A DNA stretch of 64,000 bases from Streptomyces sp. NBC_01428 (lineage in GTDB: Bacteria; Actinomycetota; Actinomycetes; Streptomycetales; Streptomycetaceae), in the NCBI RefSeq assembly GCF_036231965.1, contig NZ_CP109499.1:3286001-3350000 (forward strand). Direction: 5' to 3'. Below the pieces are notes generated by a model. It was not told the origin of the DNA. It ran no database searches and saw only the letters and a list, made by a program, of their open reading frames with translations. Positions 26,607-34,679 of the stretch are shown piece by piece. The position numbers and the translations under genes are program-made. Numbering within the stretch: the stretch's first letter is position 1; each line of letters begins with the position of its first letter.

Positions 26607-27469
26607 CCACGTCGATCGAGCCGGAGCCCCGCGTCGGGTGCACGGTGGACGCCGACGGACGGATCACCTTCGGTGTGCGGCTGCCTTCGGCCGGCCGTCC
26701 CCGACTGCTCCTGCAGCCGCGGCCCAAGAAGGGACAGCCGGAGAAGGCGCCGCACGTGCTCGACCTGGAGCCTTCCGGGAACGGACGTCTTGTGGGCGTC
26801 CTGGACGACAACACGGCGCTCGCCGAGGGGCGTTGGGACGTCTATCTCCTCGACGAGCCGGACGGGGAGCGGCAGCGGCTGCGCCCGGGGCCGAGGGACC
26901 TGCGGGTGCTCGTCGACGGTGGCGCCCGGGACCGGTCCTCACCCGTCGAGGTGCGGGTGCCGTATGTGACCAAGTCCGGCTATCTCTCGGTCCGCACGTG
27001 GGTGCGGGCCGCGCACGCCGAGGCCGACCGGATCGTGGTCACCGACGACGGGACGATCGACGTCACGGGCCGGCTGCACGGAGCGGCGTTCGGCGCCGGT
27101 GCCGTCGTACGTATGCGGGTGCGCGGGACCGACACGGTCCGCAAGGTCGAACCGCGCGTCGAGGACGACGGGCTCGGTTTCTCCTTCACGGTCGGCTGCG
27201 ACGAGTTGGCCGGTCCCGTGTCCGGCGACGGGGTCTGGGACGTGCACGTACGGCCGGCCGCCTCCGCGCCGGCTGTCCGGGTCGGGCGCCTTCTCGACGA
27301 CGTCGCCGACCGCAAGGAGGTCTTCGTCTACCCGTCCGCCGAGGTCGACGGATGCGAGGTCAGGCCGTACTACACCATGGACAACGACCTGTCGGTGGAA
27401 GTGGCCCGGATCGCACGGACCGCGGGGACGGCAGGGACGGCAGGGATCGCGCGGACCCAGGCCGCCTGA
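26603..27469 (+). CDS. Hypothetical beta-rich protein coupled to the glycosyltransferase
   Basis: 288 residues, start overlapping the previous stop. The sequence is beta-strand-like throughout with repeated short motifs (RLRPGPRDLRVLVDGG, then VRVPYVTKSGYLSVRTW) and no transmembrane or signal sequence. Near the C-terminus the codons for GTAGTAGIART form a short repeat. Partners of this type next to GT4 enzymes are usually annotated as transferases of unknown reaction. I do not recognise a catalytic motif. Confidence 0.7.
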   Translation: MTTSIEPEPRVGCTVDADGRITFGVRLPSAGRPRLLLQPRPKKGQPEKAPHVLDLEPSGNGRLVGVLDDNTALAEGRWDVYLLDEPDGERQRLRPGPRDLRVLVDGGARDRSSPVEVRVPYVTKSGYLSVRTWVRAAHAEADRIVVTDDGTIDVTGRLHGAAFGAGAVVRMRVRGTDTVRKVEPRVEDDGLGFSFTVGCDELAGPVSGDGVWDVHVRPAASAPAVRVGRLLDDVADRKEVFVYPSAEVDGCEVRPYYTMDNDLSVEVARIARTAGTAGTAGIARTQAA

Positions 27470-27666
27470 CGCCCGCGCCCGGCTGCGACACCCATGTCCG
27501 TGCTTCACGTCTCGGATTGATGTCCGTGATGGACGTCTGCGCTTGATGTCCGTGCTGATACTCGTGACCGGGATCACTTATTTCGACAGTCGGCGCTCCC
27601 TATTCTTCGGCGGAGCGCTGCGCTACCGATTTCCGCGCCTTTTGCGTGAGTCCCACGTCACGTTTT

Positions 27667-27686
27667 GCATATGCGTTCGGCATATG
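27667..27686. repeat. Direct GCATATG repeats upstream of the ketosynthase gene
   Basis: GCATATG occurs at 27667-27673 and 27680-27686, 13 bases apart, in a gene-free stretch (27470-27947) that is less GC-rich than its surroundings. The first copy extends to the palindrome GCATATGC. The spacing suggests a regulator-binding site for the ketosynthase gene starting at 27948. Nothing else was recognised in this stretch. Confidence 0.35.
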
Positions 27687-27947
27687 TGTGAGCGCTCGGC
27701 CAATACCGAGTTCGACACATCGCGTGCCCGCCTCAACAGGCGCCCACCTGGGACTCGACGCTGTTGGTTCAGAATTCAATTGCGCCCGATCGCCCGTCGG
27801 TGCCAATTCTCCGGCGCCGGTAATTGAGCGCATGCTTTCGTGACCTTTCGCACAAATACAGGGGGTACGTCTAGGCAAATTCGGACTTTTCGCCGAGTGT
27901 TGTGGCGGGATTTTCTCCCACCCCCCACAGCGAAGGCAGGCGAACCC

Positions 27948-29711
27948 ATGCGCAATTCTTCCGACGTTCCCGTGCAGCCTCACGCCGTCTCCGCCGCGGA
28001 GCTCGTTCCGGGTGACCTTCTCGCCCTGTCCGAGAGCGATGTGGCGCGGGACGAGTGGTACGTGGTGATGCACACGCTTCCCGAGACGCCGCACACGATC
28101 CGCGTGACCCTGCGGCCGCCGCTCGGGGGAAGAGACCACGACCACGTCTTCGACCGGGGGCACCAAGTGACCGTGGCCTGTCGGCGGATGGACGTCGCGG
28201 GCATTCCCGAGATCGCCTCGGCCGACCTCGAGGGCGTGGAGTTCCGCGACGGTGACCGGGTCACGTCGCTGCGCGTCGTCGACCCCGCCGCCGTCGAGGT
28301 GTCGTACACCCGGCGCTGGGGCCGCTGGCACCGGGATCTGGAGGACCGGGGCGCGGAGCCCATCTCCGACGCGGGGCTGCGCGAGGAGGTCGGACGGGCC
28401 GTCGAGAGCGGTCACGTCGTACGGCACGTCCCGCGTCCGCGTCGTACCGTCGCCGGCGGAGTGGTGCCCCGGCGGGTCGTCGTCACCGGGGTCGGCGCGG
28501 TGACCCCGCTCGGCGTCGGCGTGGGGGAGCTGTGGCAGGGACTGGTCGACGGGCGGTGCGGGATAACGGAGTTGGCCGACGAGGAGTTCGACGGCCTGCC
28601 GGTACGGATCGCCGGCCGCGTGCCCGTCGACCCCGCCGAACTGCTGCCGAGGCCCCAGGCGCGGCGGATGAACCGGGCCGCGCAGTTCGCGGTGCTCGCC
28701 GCGCGCGAGGCGTGGCGCGACGGCGGCTTCGACGAGGCGGGGACGGTGGAGAGCGGTCTCGATCCCGAGCGGGTCGGCGTCAGCGTCGGCGCGATCATCG
28801 GGGACGCCTCCGTGCTCGTCGGCGGTGACCGCACGCTGCGGGACAAGGGACCGCGTGCGGTGTCGCCGCTCACCACCCCGATGACCGTGCCGTCGCAGCC
28901 CGCGTCCCAGGTGTCGCTGGCGCTGCGGATCACCGGCGAGGCCCGCACGGTGACGAGCGCGTGCGCCTCCGGCACCGAGGCCATCGGACAGGCCATCGAC
29001 CGCATCCGCTACGGGCGGGTCGACGTGGCGCTCGCCGGGGGTGCGGAGGCCGTGATCACACCGGCGATCATGGCCTCGTTCGCCTCGATGCGCGCGCTGT
29101 CCACCCACGAGCTGGGGGCGGTCAGTCCGTCCCGGCCATTCGCCAAGGACCGCGACGGCTTCGTGAACGGCGAGGGCGCGGGCTTCCTGCTCCTGGAGTC
29201 GGAGGAGCACGCGCGGGCCCGGGGCGCGCGGATCTACTGCGAGGCCGCCGGCTGGGGGCTGTCGGCCGACGCCCACCACATGGCCGCGCCGGACCCGTCC
29301 GGCGGCGGGGTCGCCCTCGCGCTCCGGCGCGCGGTGCGGGACGCGGGCGGCCACGCCGTCGACGTCGTGCACGTCAACGCGCACGCCACCGCCACCACCG
29401 AGGGCGATCTCGCCGAGGCGACCGCGGTGCGGGCCGTGCTGGGCGGGGACGTTCCGGTGACCGCGCTCAAGGGGCACCTCGGGCATCTGCAGGGCGCGGC
29501 GGGCGGGGTCGAGGCGGTCGCCACCGTCCTCACGCTCCACCACGGGCTCATCCCGCCGACCATCGGGTGCGAGGAGCAGGACGAGGCCATCGGGCTGGAC
29601 GTGGTGACCGAGTCCCCGCGGTCCCTGCTCGCACGGGGCGACCTGGCGCTCAGCAACTCGTTCGGGTTCGGCGGCCACAACGCGGTGCTGGCGCTGCGCC
29701 GCACGGCCTGA
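27948..29711 (+). CDS. FabF-like beta-ketoacyl synthase with an extra N-terminal domain
   Basis: 587 residues from an ATG with AAGGCAGG seven bases upstream. The first 165-170 residues are not ketosynthase: a beta-rich domain containing LVPGDLLALSESDV and TIRVTLRPPLGG. The thiolase-fold ketosynthase starts at RRVVVTGVGAVTPLG (about 175). The active-site Cys is in SACASGTE (339), and the two His are in VNAHATATTEGD (479) and LKGHLGHLQGAAG (510), so the Cys-His-His triad is intact. Typical FabF proteins are about 410-420 residues. No acyl carrier protein or other fatty-acid genes are adjacent, so its pathway is unknown. Confidence 0.88.
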   Translation: MRNSSDVPVQPHAVSAAELVPGDLLALSESDVARDEWYVVMHTLPETPHTIRVTLRPPLGGRDHDHVFDRGHQVTVACRRMDVAGIPEIASADLEGVEFRDGDRVTSLRVVDPAAVEVSYTRRWGRWHRDLEDRGAEPISDAGLREEVGRAVESGHVVRHVPRPRRTVAGGVVPRRVVVTGVGAVTPLGVGVGELWQGLVDGRCGITELADEEFDGLPVRIAGRVPVDPAELLPRPQARRMNRAAQFAVLAAREAWRDGGFDEAGTVESGLDPERVGVSVGAIIGDASVLVGGDRTLRDKGPRAVSPLTTPMTVPSQPASQVSLALRITGEARTVTSACASGTEAIGQAIDRIRYGRVDVALAGGAEAVITPAIMASFASMRALSTHELGAVSPSRPFAKDRDGFVNGEGAGFLLLESEEHARARGARIYCEAAGWGLSADAHHMAAPDPSGGGVALALRRAVRDAGGHAVDVVHVNAHATATTEGDLAEATAVRAVLGGDVPVTALKGHLGHLQGAAGGVEAVATVLTLHHGLIPPTIGCEEQDEAIGLDVVTESPRSLLARGDLALSNSFGFGGHNAVLALRRTA

Positions 29712-29821
29712 GCGGAGCGACGCGGGCTCCGTGCGCGGGTGGCACCGCTCGCGCGCGGACGGCCCTCATCGCCGACAACGGCGGCCCGGCGGACGGGTTC
29801 GCCCACCGGTGGCAGCGGACG

Positions 29822-29877
29822 TGCACATCCCACCCTGCAGATCCCACCTTGCACATCCCGACGTGCACATCCCAGCG
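29822..29877. repeat. Four tandem copies of a 14-bp repeat
   Basis: Units begin at 29822, 29836, 29850 and 29864, each close to TGCACATCCCACCT. They lie in the space between the convergent ketosynthase and ku genes, so they may form part of the terminator region or be a variable tandem repeat. Confidence 0.7.
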
Positions 29878-29967
29878 AATCCATCGCGGTAGTACGCCGG
29901 CCCGGGCCCCGCCCCGACCGGACACCTCCGGGGCTGCCCCGGAGCCCGGGCGCCTCCGCGCGGAGCC

Positions 29968-31110
29968 CTACGCCGACGCCTTCTTCCTCGCCGCGGTCGT
30001 CTTCTTCGCCGACGTCTTCTTCGCGGCGGCGGTCTTCTTGGCCGCCGTCCGGGAGCCCGTCGAGCTCCCGGAGGACTTGGCCGAGCTGCCCGTGGAAGTC
30101 TTGGCCGCCGTCTTGGTGGTCGACTTGGTGGTCGACTTCCGGGCCGGGGTCTTCTTCGTCGCGGCCTTCGCTGCGGTCTTCGCCGCGGTCTTCTTTGCCG
30201 TCGTCTTCTTCGCCGTGGACGTCGACTTCTTGCCGCCGACCTCCTTGGGTGCCGTACGGGCCGACCTGCGGCTTCCCGACCTGCCGGCCGGCAGCGGGTG
30301 CACCTCGGCGTCCCCGTCGCCCTCGCCGTCCGCGTCCCGGGACTGCTTGGCGGCGCTCACGCTCTTCTCCAGGGCGGCCATCAGGTCGAGCACCTTGCCG
30401 CCGTCCTTCTCCGCGGGGGCCGCCGGAGCCTCGTGGCCCTCGGCCTTGGCGGTGATGAGTTCCTCGACGGCCTCGCGGTAGTCGTCGTGCAGGGTGTCGA
30501 GGTCGACCCCGCCGAGCGTGTCCATCAGGGCGTCGGCCAGGTCGAGTTCCTTGTCGCGGACGGTGACGCCGTCGTCCGGGGCCACGTCGTCGGTCGCGCG
30601 GATCTCGTCCGGCCAGAGCAGGCCGTGCATGGCGATCACGTCGTCGACGACGCGCAGCATGCCGAGCCGCTCGCGGCCGCGCAGCGCGAACTTGGCCACG
30701 GCCACCTTCTTGCTGCGCTTGAGGGCCTCGCGGAGCAGGACGTACGGCTTGGTCGCCGGGACGCCGTTCGCGGAGAGGTAGTACGCCGTGTCCATCTGGA
30801 GCGGGTCGATGCGGTCGGCCGGCACGAAGGCCACGATCTCGATCGTCCGGGCGGTCGGCAGGGGCAGGGCGGCGAGGTCCTCGTCCGTGATCGGGATCAG
30901 GGTGCCGTCGGCCTCCTCGTAGGCCTTGCCGATCTCCGAGGTCTCGACCTCGGTGTCCTCCAGCTCGCACACCTTGCGGTAGCGGATGCGGCCGCCGTCG
31001 TCGAGGTGGATCTGGCGGAAGGAGATCGAGTGGCTCTCCGTGGCGTTCATGAGCTTGATGGGGATGCTGACCAGGCCGAAGGAGATCGCGCCGTTCCATA
31101 TGGATCGCAC
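29968..31110 (-). CDS. ku: Bacterial Ku, DNA end-binding protein of NHEJ
   Basis: 380 residues from a GTG (MRSIWNGAISFGLVSIPIKL), preceded by GGAAGG; a longer ATG start seven codons upstream is less like the family. The Ku core (about 1-250) forms the dimeric ring that threads on DNA ends and recruits LigD. The last 110 residues are a Lys/Ala/Thr-rich tail with many KKT, AKK and STTK repeats ending AARKKASA. Such tails are known in actinomycete Ku and aid DNA binding. It is divergent from a LigD-polymerase gene 62 bases away. Confidence 0.95.
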   Translation of the reverse strand: MRSIWNGAISFGLVSIPIKLMNATESHSISFRQIHLDDGGRIRYRKVCELEDTEVETSEIGKAYEEADGTLIPITDEDLAALPLPTARTIEIVAFVPADRIDPLQMDTAYYLSANGVPATKPYVLLREALKRSKKVAVAKFALRGRERLGMLRVVDDVIAMHGLLWPDEIRATDDVAPDDGVTVRDKELDLADALMDTLGGVDLDTLHDDYREAVEELITAKAEGHEAPAAPAEKDGGKVLDLMAALEKSVSAAKQSRDADGEGDGDAEVHPLPAGRSGSRRSARTAPKEVGGKKSTSTAKKTTAKKTAAKTAAKAATKKTPARKSTTKSTTKTAAKTSTGSSAKSSGSSTGSRTAAKKTAAAKKTSAKKTTAARKKASA

Positions 31111-31172
31111 GTGCCGCACCCTTCCGATCACCGTGAGCCGTTTTTGTGCCGTTTTCGTGGGATTCTCATCGT
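31111..31172. promoter_or_regulatory. Divergent promoter region of ku and the LigD-polymerase gene
   Basis: Only 62 bases separate the two starts, so both promoters must overlap here or the genes are partly leaderless. The right half contains TTTTTGTGCCGTTTTCGTGG, which is T-rich. No consensus pair was fixed. Confidence 0.4.
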
Positions 31173-32054
31173 ATGACGCCGATCACGGAGGTGGAGGGGC
31201 GAAGGCTCACGCTGAGCAACCTGGAGAAGGTGCTGTATCCGGCCACCGGGTTCACCAAGGGCGAGGTGCTGCACTACTACGCCACGGTGGCGGACGTGCT
31301 TCTCCCCCACCTGCGCGACCGGCCCGTCTCCTTTCTGCGCTATCCCGACGGACCCGACGGGCAGGTGTTCTTCACCAAGAACGTGCCGCCCGGTACGCCC
31401 GGCTGGGTCAGGACCGCCGAGGTGCCCCGCACCGAGGGGCCGGCCCGCATGGTCCTCCTCCAGGACCTGGCGTCGCTGATGTGGGCGGCGAACCTCGTGA
31501 CGGAGTTCCACACGCCGCAGTGGACGATCGGTACGCCCGGGGTCGCCGACCGGATCGTGTTCGACCTCGACCCGGGGGCGCCGGCGTCGGTCGTGGACTG
31601 CTGCGAGGTCGCGCTGTGGCTGCGCGAGCGGCTGGCCGCGGACGGGTTCGAGGCGTACGCGAAGTCGTCCGGGTCGAAGGGGCTGCACCTGCTGGCCGCC
31701 GTCGCGCCGACGCCGTCCGACGAGGTCAGCGACTACGCGAAGGATCTGGCCGTGGAGGCGGAGAAGGCACTGCCCCGGCTGGTCGTGCACCGGATGACGA
31801 AGAGCCTGCGGCCCGGCAAGGTGTTCGTCGACTGGAGTCAGAACGCGGGCCGGAAGACGACGGCCACGCCCTACACGCTGCGGGCGCGGGACGAGCCGAC
31901 GGTGTCGGCACCCGTGACCTGGGACGAGGTCGAGGAGTGCCGGAAGCCGGCGGCCCTGGTGTTCCGGGCGCAGGATGTCACGGAGCGCGTGGCACGGTTC
32001 GGCGACCTGATGGCACCGCTGCTCGACCCGGAGCACAGGCACCCGCTGCCCTGA
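31173..32054 (+). CDS. Stand-alone LigD-type polymerase/primase domain of NHEJ
   Basis: 293 residues forming just the archaeo-eukaryotic-primase-like polymerase part of LigD. The metal-binding FDLDPG lies at 130-135 (Asp131, Asp133), followed by KSSGSKGLHLL and VDWSQNAGRKTTATPYTLRA. The enzyme fills gaps or adds nucleotides, often ribonucleotides, at ends held by Ku. No ligase or phosphoesterase domain is fused, and no ligase gene is nearby, so the ligation step must come from elsewhere. Confidence 0.92.
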   Translation: MTPITEVEGRRLTLSNLEKVLYPATGFTKGEVLHYYATVADVLLPHLRDRPVSFLRYPDGPDGQVFFTKNVPPGTPGWVRTAEVPRTEGPARMVLLQDLASLMWAANLVTEFHTPQWTIGTPGVADRIVFDLDPGAPASVVDCCEVALWLRERLAADGFEAYAKSSGSKGLHLLAAVAPTPSDEVSDYAKDLAVEAEKALPRLVVHRMTKSLRPGKVFVDWSQNAGRKTTATPYTLRARDEPTVSAPVTWDEVEECRKPAALVFRAQDVTERVARFGDLMAPLLDPEHRHPLP

Positions 32055-32116
32055 GCGGAAGTGGTGGCCGCAGCGGCAGCAGCGGCAGCAACGGGAACGG
32101 GAGCGGCGGCGACAGC

Positions 32117-32140
32117 GGCCTCGGCCTCGGCCTCGGCCTC
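32117..32140. repeat. Four GGCCTC hexamer repeats
   Basis: GGCCTC is repeated four times without interruption between the convergent polymerase and NERD-like genes, in a stretch (32055-32166) that is otherwise GGC/AGC-rich. Confidence 0.7.
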
Positions 32141-32166
32141 GGGGGCCCGGCCCGCCTCCGCCCCGC

Positions 32167-32976
32167 TCACACCCGCAGCCAGGTGTGACGGTCCCGGGCC
32201 ATCGCGTGCAGCGCCTCCACGTCGGCCGGTTTGAGGACCCCGCCGACCCGGGCGAGACCGGCCAGGTCGGTGGCGCGCAGGACGCGGATCCGCCGCGGTG
32301 GGGCCAGGACGTCGAGCCGGCCCGCGTCGACCACCGCGAGGACGGCGTGGACCTGGGCGGTCAGGGCGTGCGAGGCGCGGTCGGCGTCCGCGCGGACGCG
32401 GCGGAGCAGCGGCTGGGGTTCGCCGCGGCCGACGGTGACCATCGGGTCGGCGACCAGGACGCGTCGTCCACGGGCGTGCAGGGCACGCACGCAGAAGAGT
32501 CCGGCGGGCCCGACGACCAGGTGGTGGACGCGGTCGCCGCCCGGCAGCGGGAGCGAGTGCAGGGTGTGCCAGCCGCCGCCTTCCAGGGAGTCCAGGGCCG
32601 CGCCGACGGCCTGTTCGGCCGCGAGTGCCCGGCGGCGCGGGTCGGGGCGCAGGCGGTGCGGCGGGCCGGGGTCGCGGTCGAGGTCGACGACCAGGGCCTC
32701 GCCGGGCCGGTTCGGCGCGAGGTCGTCGTCCGGGTGGAGGGTCAGCCGGGCCAGCTCGGCCGGGGTCGGGACAGGGGGCGGGCCGACCGTCACGGGGCCG
32801 GTGAGGAAGGGGCCCAGTGCGTGCAGGACGTCGTCGCGGCGGTCCTCGCTGAGCAGGTTGACCCGGGCCGCCTCACGGTCGTACCAGGCGACGTTCCTTC
32901 CGTCGGTCCCGCACACGTACAGGCGGTCCTGTCCGTGGCGCCGGGCCGGTACGACGCGCAGTCGGTTCATGCCCAT
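32167..32976 (-). CDS. NERD-like protein of unknown function
   Basis: 269 residues from ATG 32976 (a second in-frame ATG is two codons later; both sit behind GGGGGTG). After an N-terminal part (MNRLRVVPARRHG... NVAWYDREAARVNL), residues 115-215 have a nuclease-related look: AAEQAVGAALDSLEGGGW, then LHSLPLPGGDRVHHLVVGP and GLFCVRALHARGRRVLV. This matches NERD-type proteins, in which the catalytic acids are often poorly conserved. No helicase is attached. It is convergent with the NHEJ polymerase gene. Confidence 0.65.
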   Translation of the reverse strand: MGMNRLRVVPARRHGQDRLYVCGTDGRNVAWYDREAARVNLLSEDRRDDVLHALGPFLTGPVTVGPPPVPTPAELARLTLHPDDDLAPNRPGEALVVDLDRDPGPPHRLRPDPRRRALAAEQAVGAALDSLEGGGWHTLHSLPLPGGDRVHHLVVGPAGLFCVRALHARGRRVLVADPMVTVGRGEPQPLLRRVRADADRASHALTAQVHAVLAVVDAGRLDVLAPPRRIRVLRATDLAGLARVGGVLKPADVEALHAMARDRHTWLRV

Positions 32977-33067
32977 CACCCCCGTCCATGGGAACAGGCG
33001 GGGTGCTCCAGGGACAAGAACCCGGTTACCTTTGAGGGGAGTTGGGGGAGTTGGGTGGGAGGCGCCG

Positions 33068-33574
33068 TTGCGGGGTCGCAGAAAGCATCCGGATGTTCCG
33101 GCTCCGGACAGCCCGTGGAGCGAGATCGTGCCGGGGCTGTGGATGGGCGGGCACCAGTTCGCGGGACGGGCCGGACCGGCCGAGGCCGTGGTCGTACGGG
33201 ACGAGTTCGACCTGGTCCTGACGCTGTTGCGGCTGCCGGGGCACGGGCCCGACCCGGGCGTCGAGCACCATGTGTGGGCGATACCCGACGGGCCGCTGGA
33301 CGGGACGCAGCTGACGGGAGTCATGCGGCTCGCGCGGGCGGCGGACGACGCGCTGGAGGACGGGCGGCGGGTGCTGGTCCGCTGCTATCACGGGTACAAC
33401 CGGTCGGGGCTGGTCGTCGCGCACGCGCTCGTCCTCGCCGGGCACTCCGCCGACGACGCGATCCGGCTGATCAGGGCCCGGCGCTCGCCGTGGGCGTTGC
33501 ACAACCAGCTCTTCGTGGAGTACCTGCGGGCCGGGCTCACCACGGCGCGGCTTCTCGAGGAGCTCGCGGAGTAG
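33068..33574 (+). CDS. Protein-tyrosine/dual-specificity phosphatase
   Basis: 168 residues. The best start is TTG 33068, five bases after GGGAGG; no ATG or GTG lies in frame nearby. The PTP signature C-x5-R reads VRCYHGYNRSGLV (about 107-119), with a plausible general-acid Asp in WAIPDGPLDG. The size and fold fit the small dual-specificity class. It is cytosolic, with no signal sequence. The substrate is unknown; no kinase gene lies next to it. Confidence 0.78.
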   Translation: MRGRRKHPDVPAPDSPWSEIVPGLWMGGHQFAGRAGPAEAVVVRDEFDLVLTLLRLPGHGPDPGVEHHVWAIPDGPLDGTQLTGVMRLARAADDALEDGRRVLVRCYHGYNRSGLVVAHALVLAGHSADDAIRLIRARRSPWALHNQLFVEYLRAGLTTARLLEELAE

Positions 33575-33854
33575 CGGCGCTCACGGGATCGGCGGTGCGC
33601 CCGGGGCGGGCGGCGGGCCGTCGCGGGGATCCGCCCGTCGACGGCGCAGGGGTGCCTCGGGGCCCGGGTGAACAAAAAGGACTTCCGTATGAATAAGGTG
33701 TACGGGGCGACCGGCCGTCCCGGGTCGTGCCCGGACGTCCGGGGCGGGTCCGTCGAGGACGGCCGCCGCCCCGACGGCAGCATTCTCTTCGTCGGCCAGG
33801 TGGGGCAGCGGCGCGCCCGCGCCCCCGGACGGTCGGCCCGGACGCAGGAGCGCA

Positions 33855-34679
33855 GTGATCGACAGCCGCCTCGCGCGTACGGCCTCCGGGCCGGCGCGTG
33901 CCGTTCTCGGGACCGCGGTCACCGTCGTGCTGGCGGTCGCCCTGACGGCCTGCGGGGACTCCGGGGACCTGCGCGGCGCGGGTGCGACACCGACCGCCGT
34001 GGGTCCGAGCAGGCTGTGGCCGCAGCTCGCGCCCGCCTCGACGCCCGCGATCGACTACGGGGAGGCGGACACCGAGACCGTCAAGGGCGTCACCGCGCCC
34101 GGTGACGACATCCACAAGGTCGATCCGGTCGCCGTGGTGCGCGCCGAGGTGGCCGCCCATCCGGACGACTACACCGGACCGCACGCGCCGTACGCGGAGA
34201 CCGTCAAGCAGCTCGACGACTGCGGTGAGCGCGGGGCGCAGGGGAAGAAGTGCCCGATCCTCCAGGCGTACTACCGCGACCTGACCGGGGACGGCAAGGA
34301 CGACCTGGTGCTCGGCATCCGCTTCCCGAAGGACCAGCTGGCGGTACGCGTCTACACGTTCCTGCACCACAGGCTGGTGGAGGTCATGGGGACCTCGGAC
34401 AGCGTGGTCAGCGTGGAGCTGGCCGGCCGGGACGTGATCATCCGGTCGCCGTCGACGCTGCCCGGCTACGAGTTCCGTACGGTCTGGTCCTGGGATCCGC
34501 ACCAGAACGCGATGCTGGCGACGCGCGACGAGATCCTGCGGGTCGGCCCGCCGACGCCGCGGGGCTCGCACGCCCCGCCGCCGCCCCTCGTCCCCTCCCC
34601 CGCGCACTCCCCCGGGCCCTCCCCGTCGGCCTCGCCGTCCGCGAGTCCGGCCGTGGGTCCGTCCGCGAGCGGTTCATGA
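33855..34679 (+). CDS. Lipoprotein coupled to a sensor kinase
   Basis: 274 residues from a GTG. The signal peptide ends in VALTAC (Cys about 33), a lipobox. The central part contains ILQAYYRDLTGDGKDDLVLG, an Asp-rich loop like those in FG-GAP/EF-hand-type repeats, and the last 45 residues are Pro/Ser-rich. Its stop overlaps the start of a sensor kinase gene (ATGA), so it is probably an extracytoplasmic partner of that kinase, in the way CseA relates to CseC, although it is not clearly CseA. Confidence 0.8.
   Translation: MIDSRLARTASGPARAVLGTAVTVVLAVALTACGDSGDLRGAGATPTAVGPSRLWPQLAPASTPAIDYGEADTETVKGVTAPGDDIHKVDPVAVVRAEVAAHPDDYTGPHAPYAETVKQLDDCGERGAQGKKCPILQAYYRDLTGDGKDDLVLGIRFPKDQLAVRVYTFLHHRLVEVMGTSDSVVSVELAGRDVIIRSPSTLPGYEFRTVWSWDPHQNAMLATRDEILRVGPPTPRGSHAPPPPLVPSPAHSPGPSPSASPSASPAVGPSASGS

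Noticed and set aside
27600..29678. 692-codon minus-strand frame opposite the ketosynthase
   Set aside because: Antisense to a complete ketosynthase; no domain or start signal.
33668..34105. 145-codon frame upstream of the lipoprotein gene
   Set aside because: Arg/Gly-rich, overlaps the lipoprotein gene in another frame, and lacks a family match; only the A-rich start is of note and may be promoter sequence.
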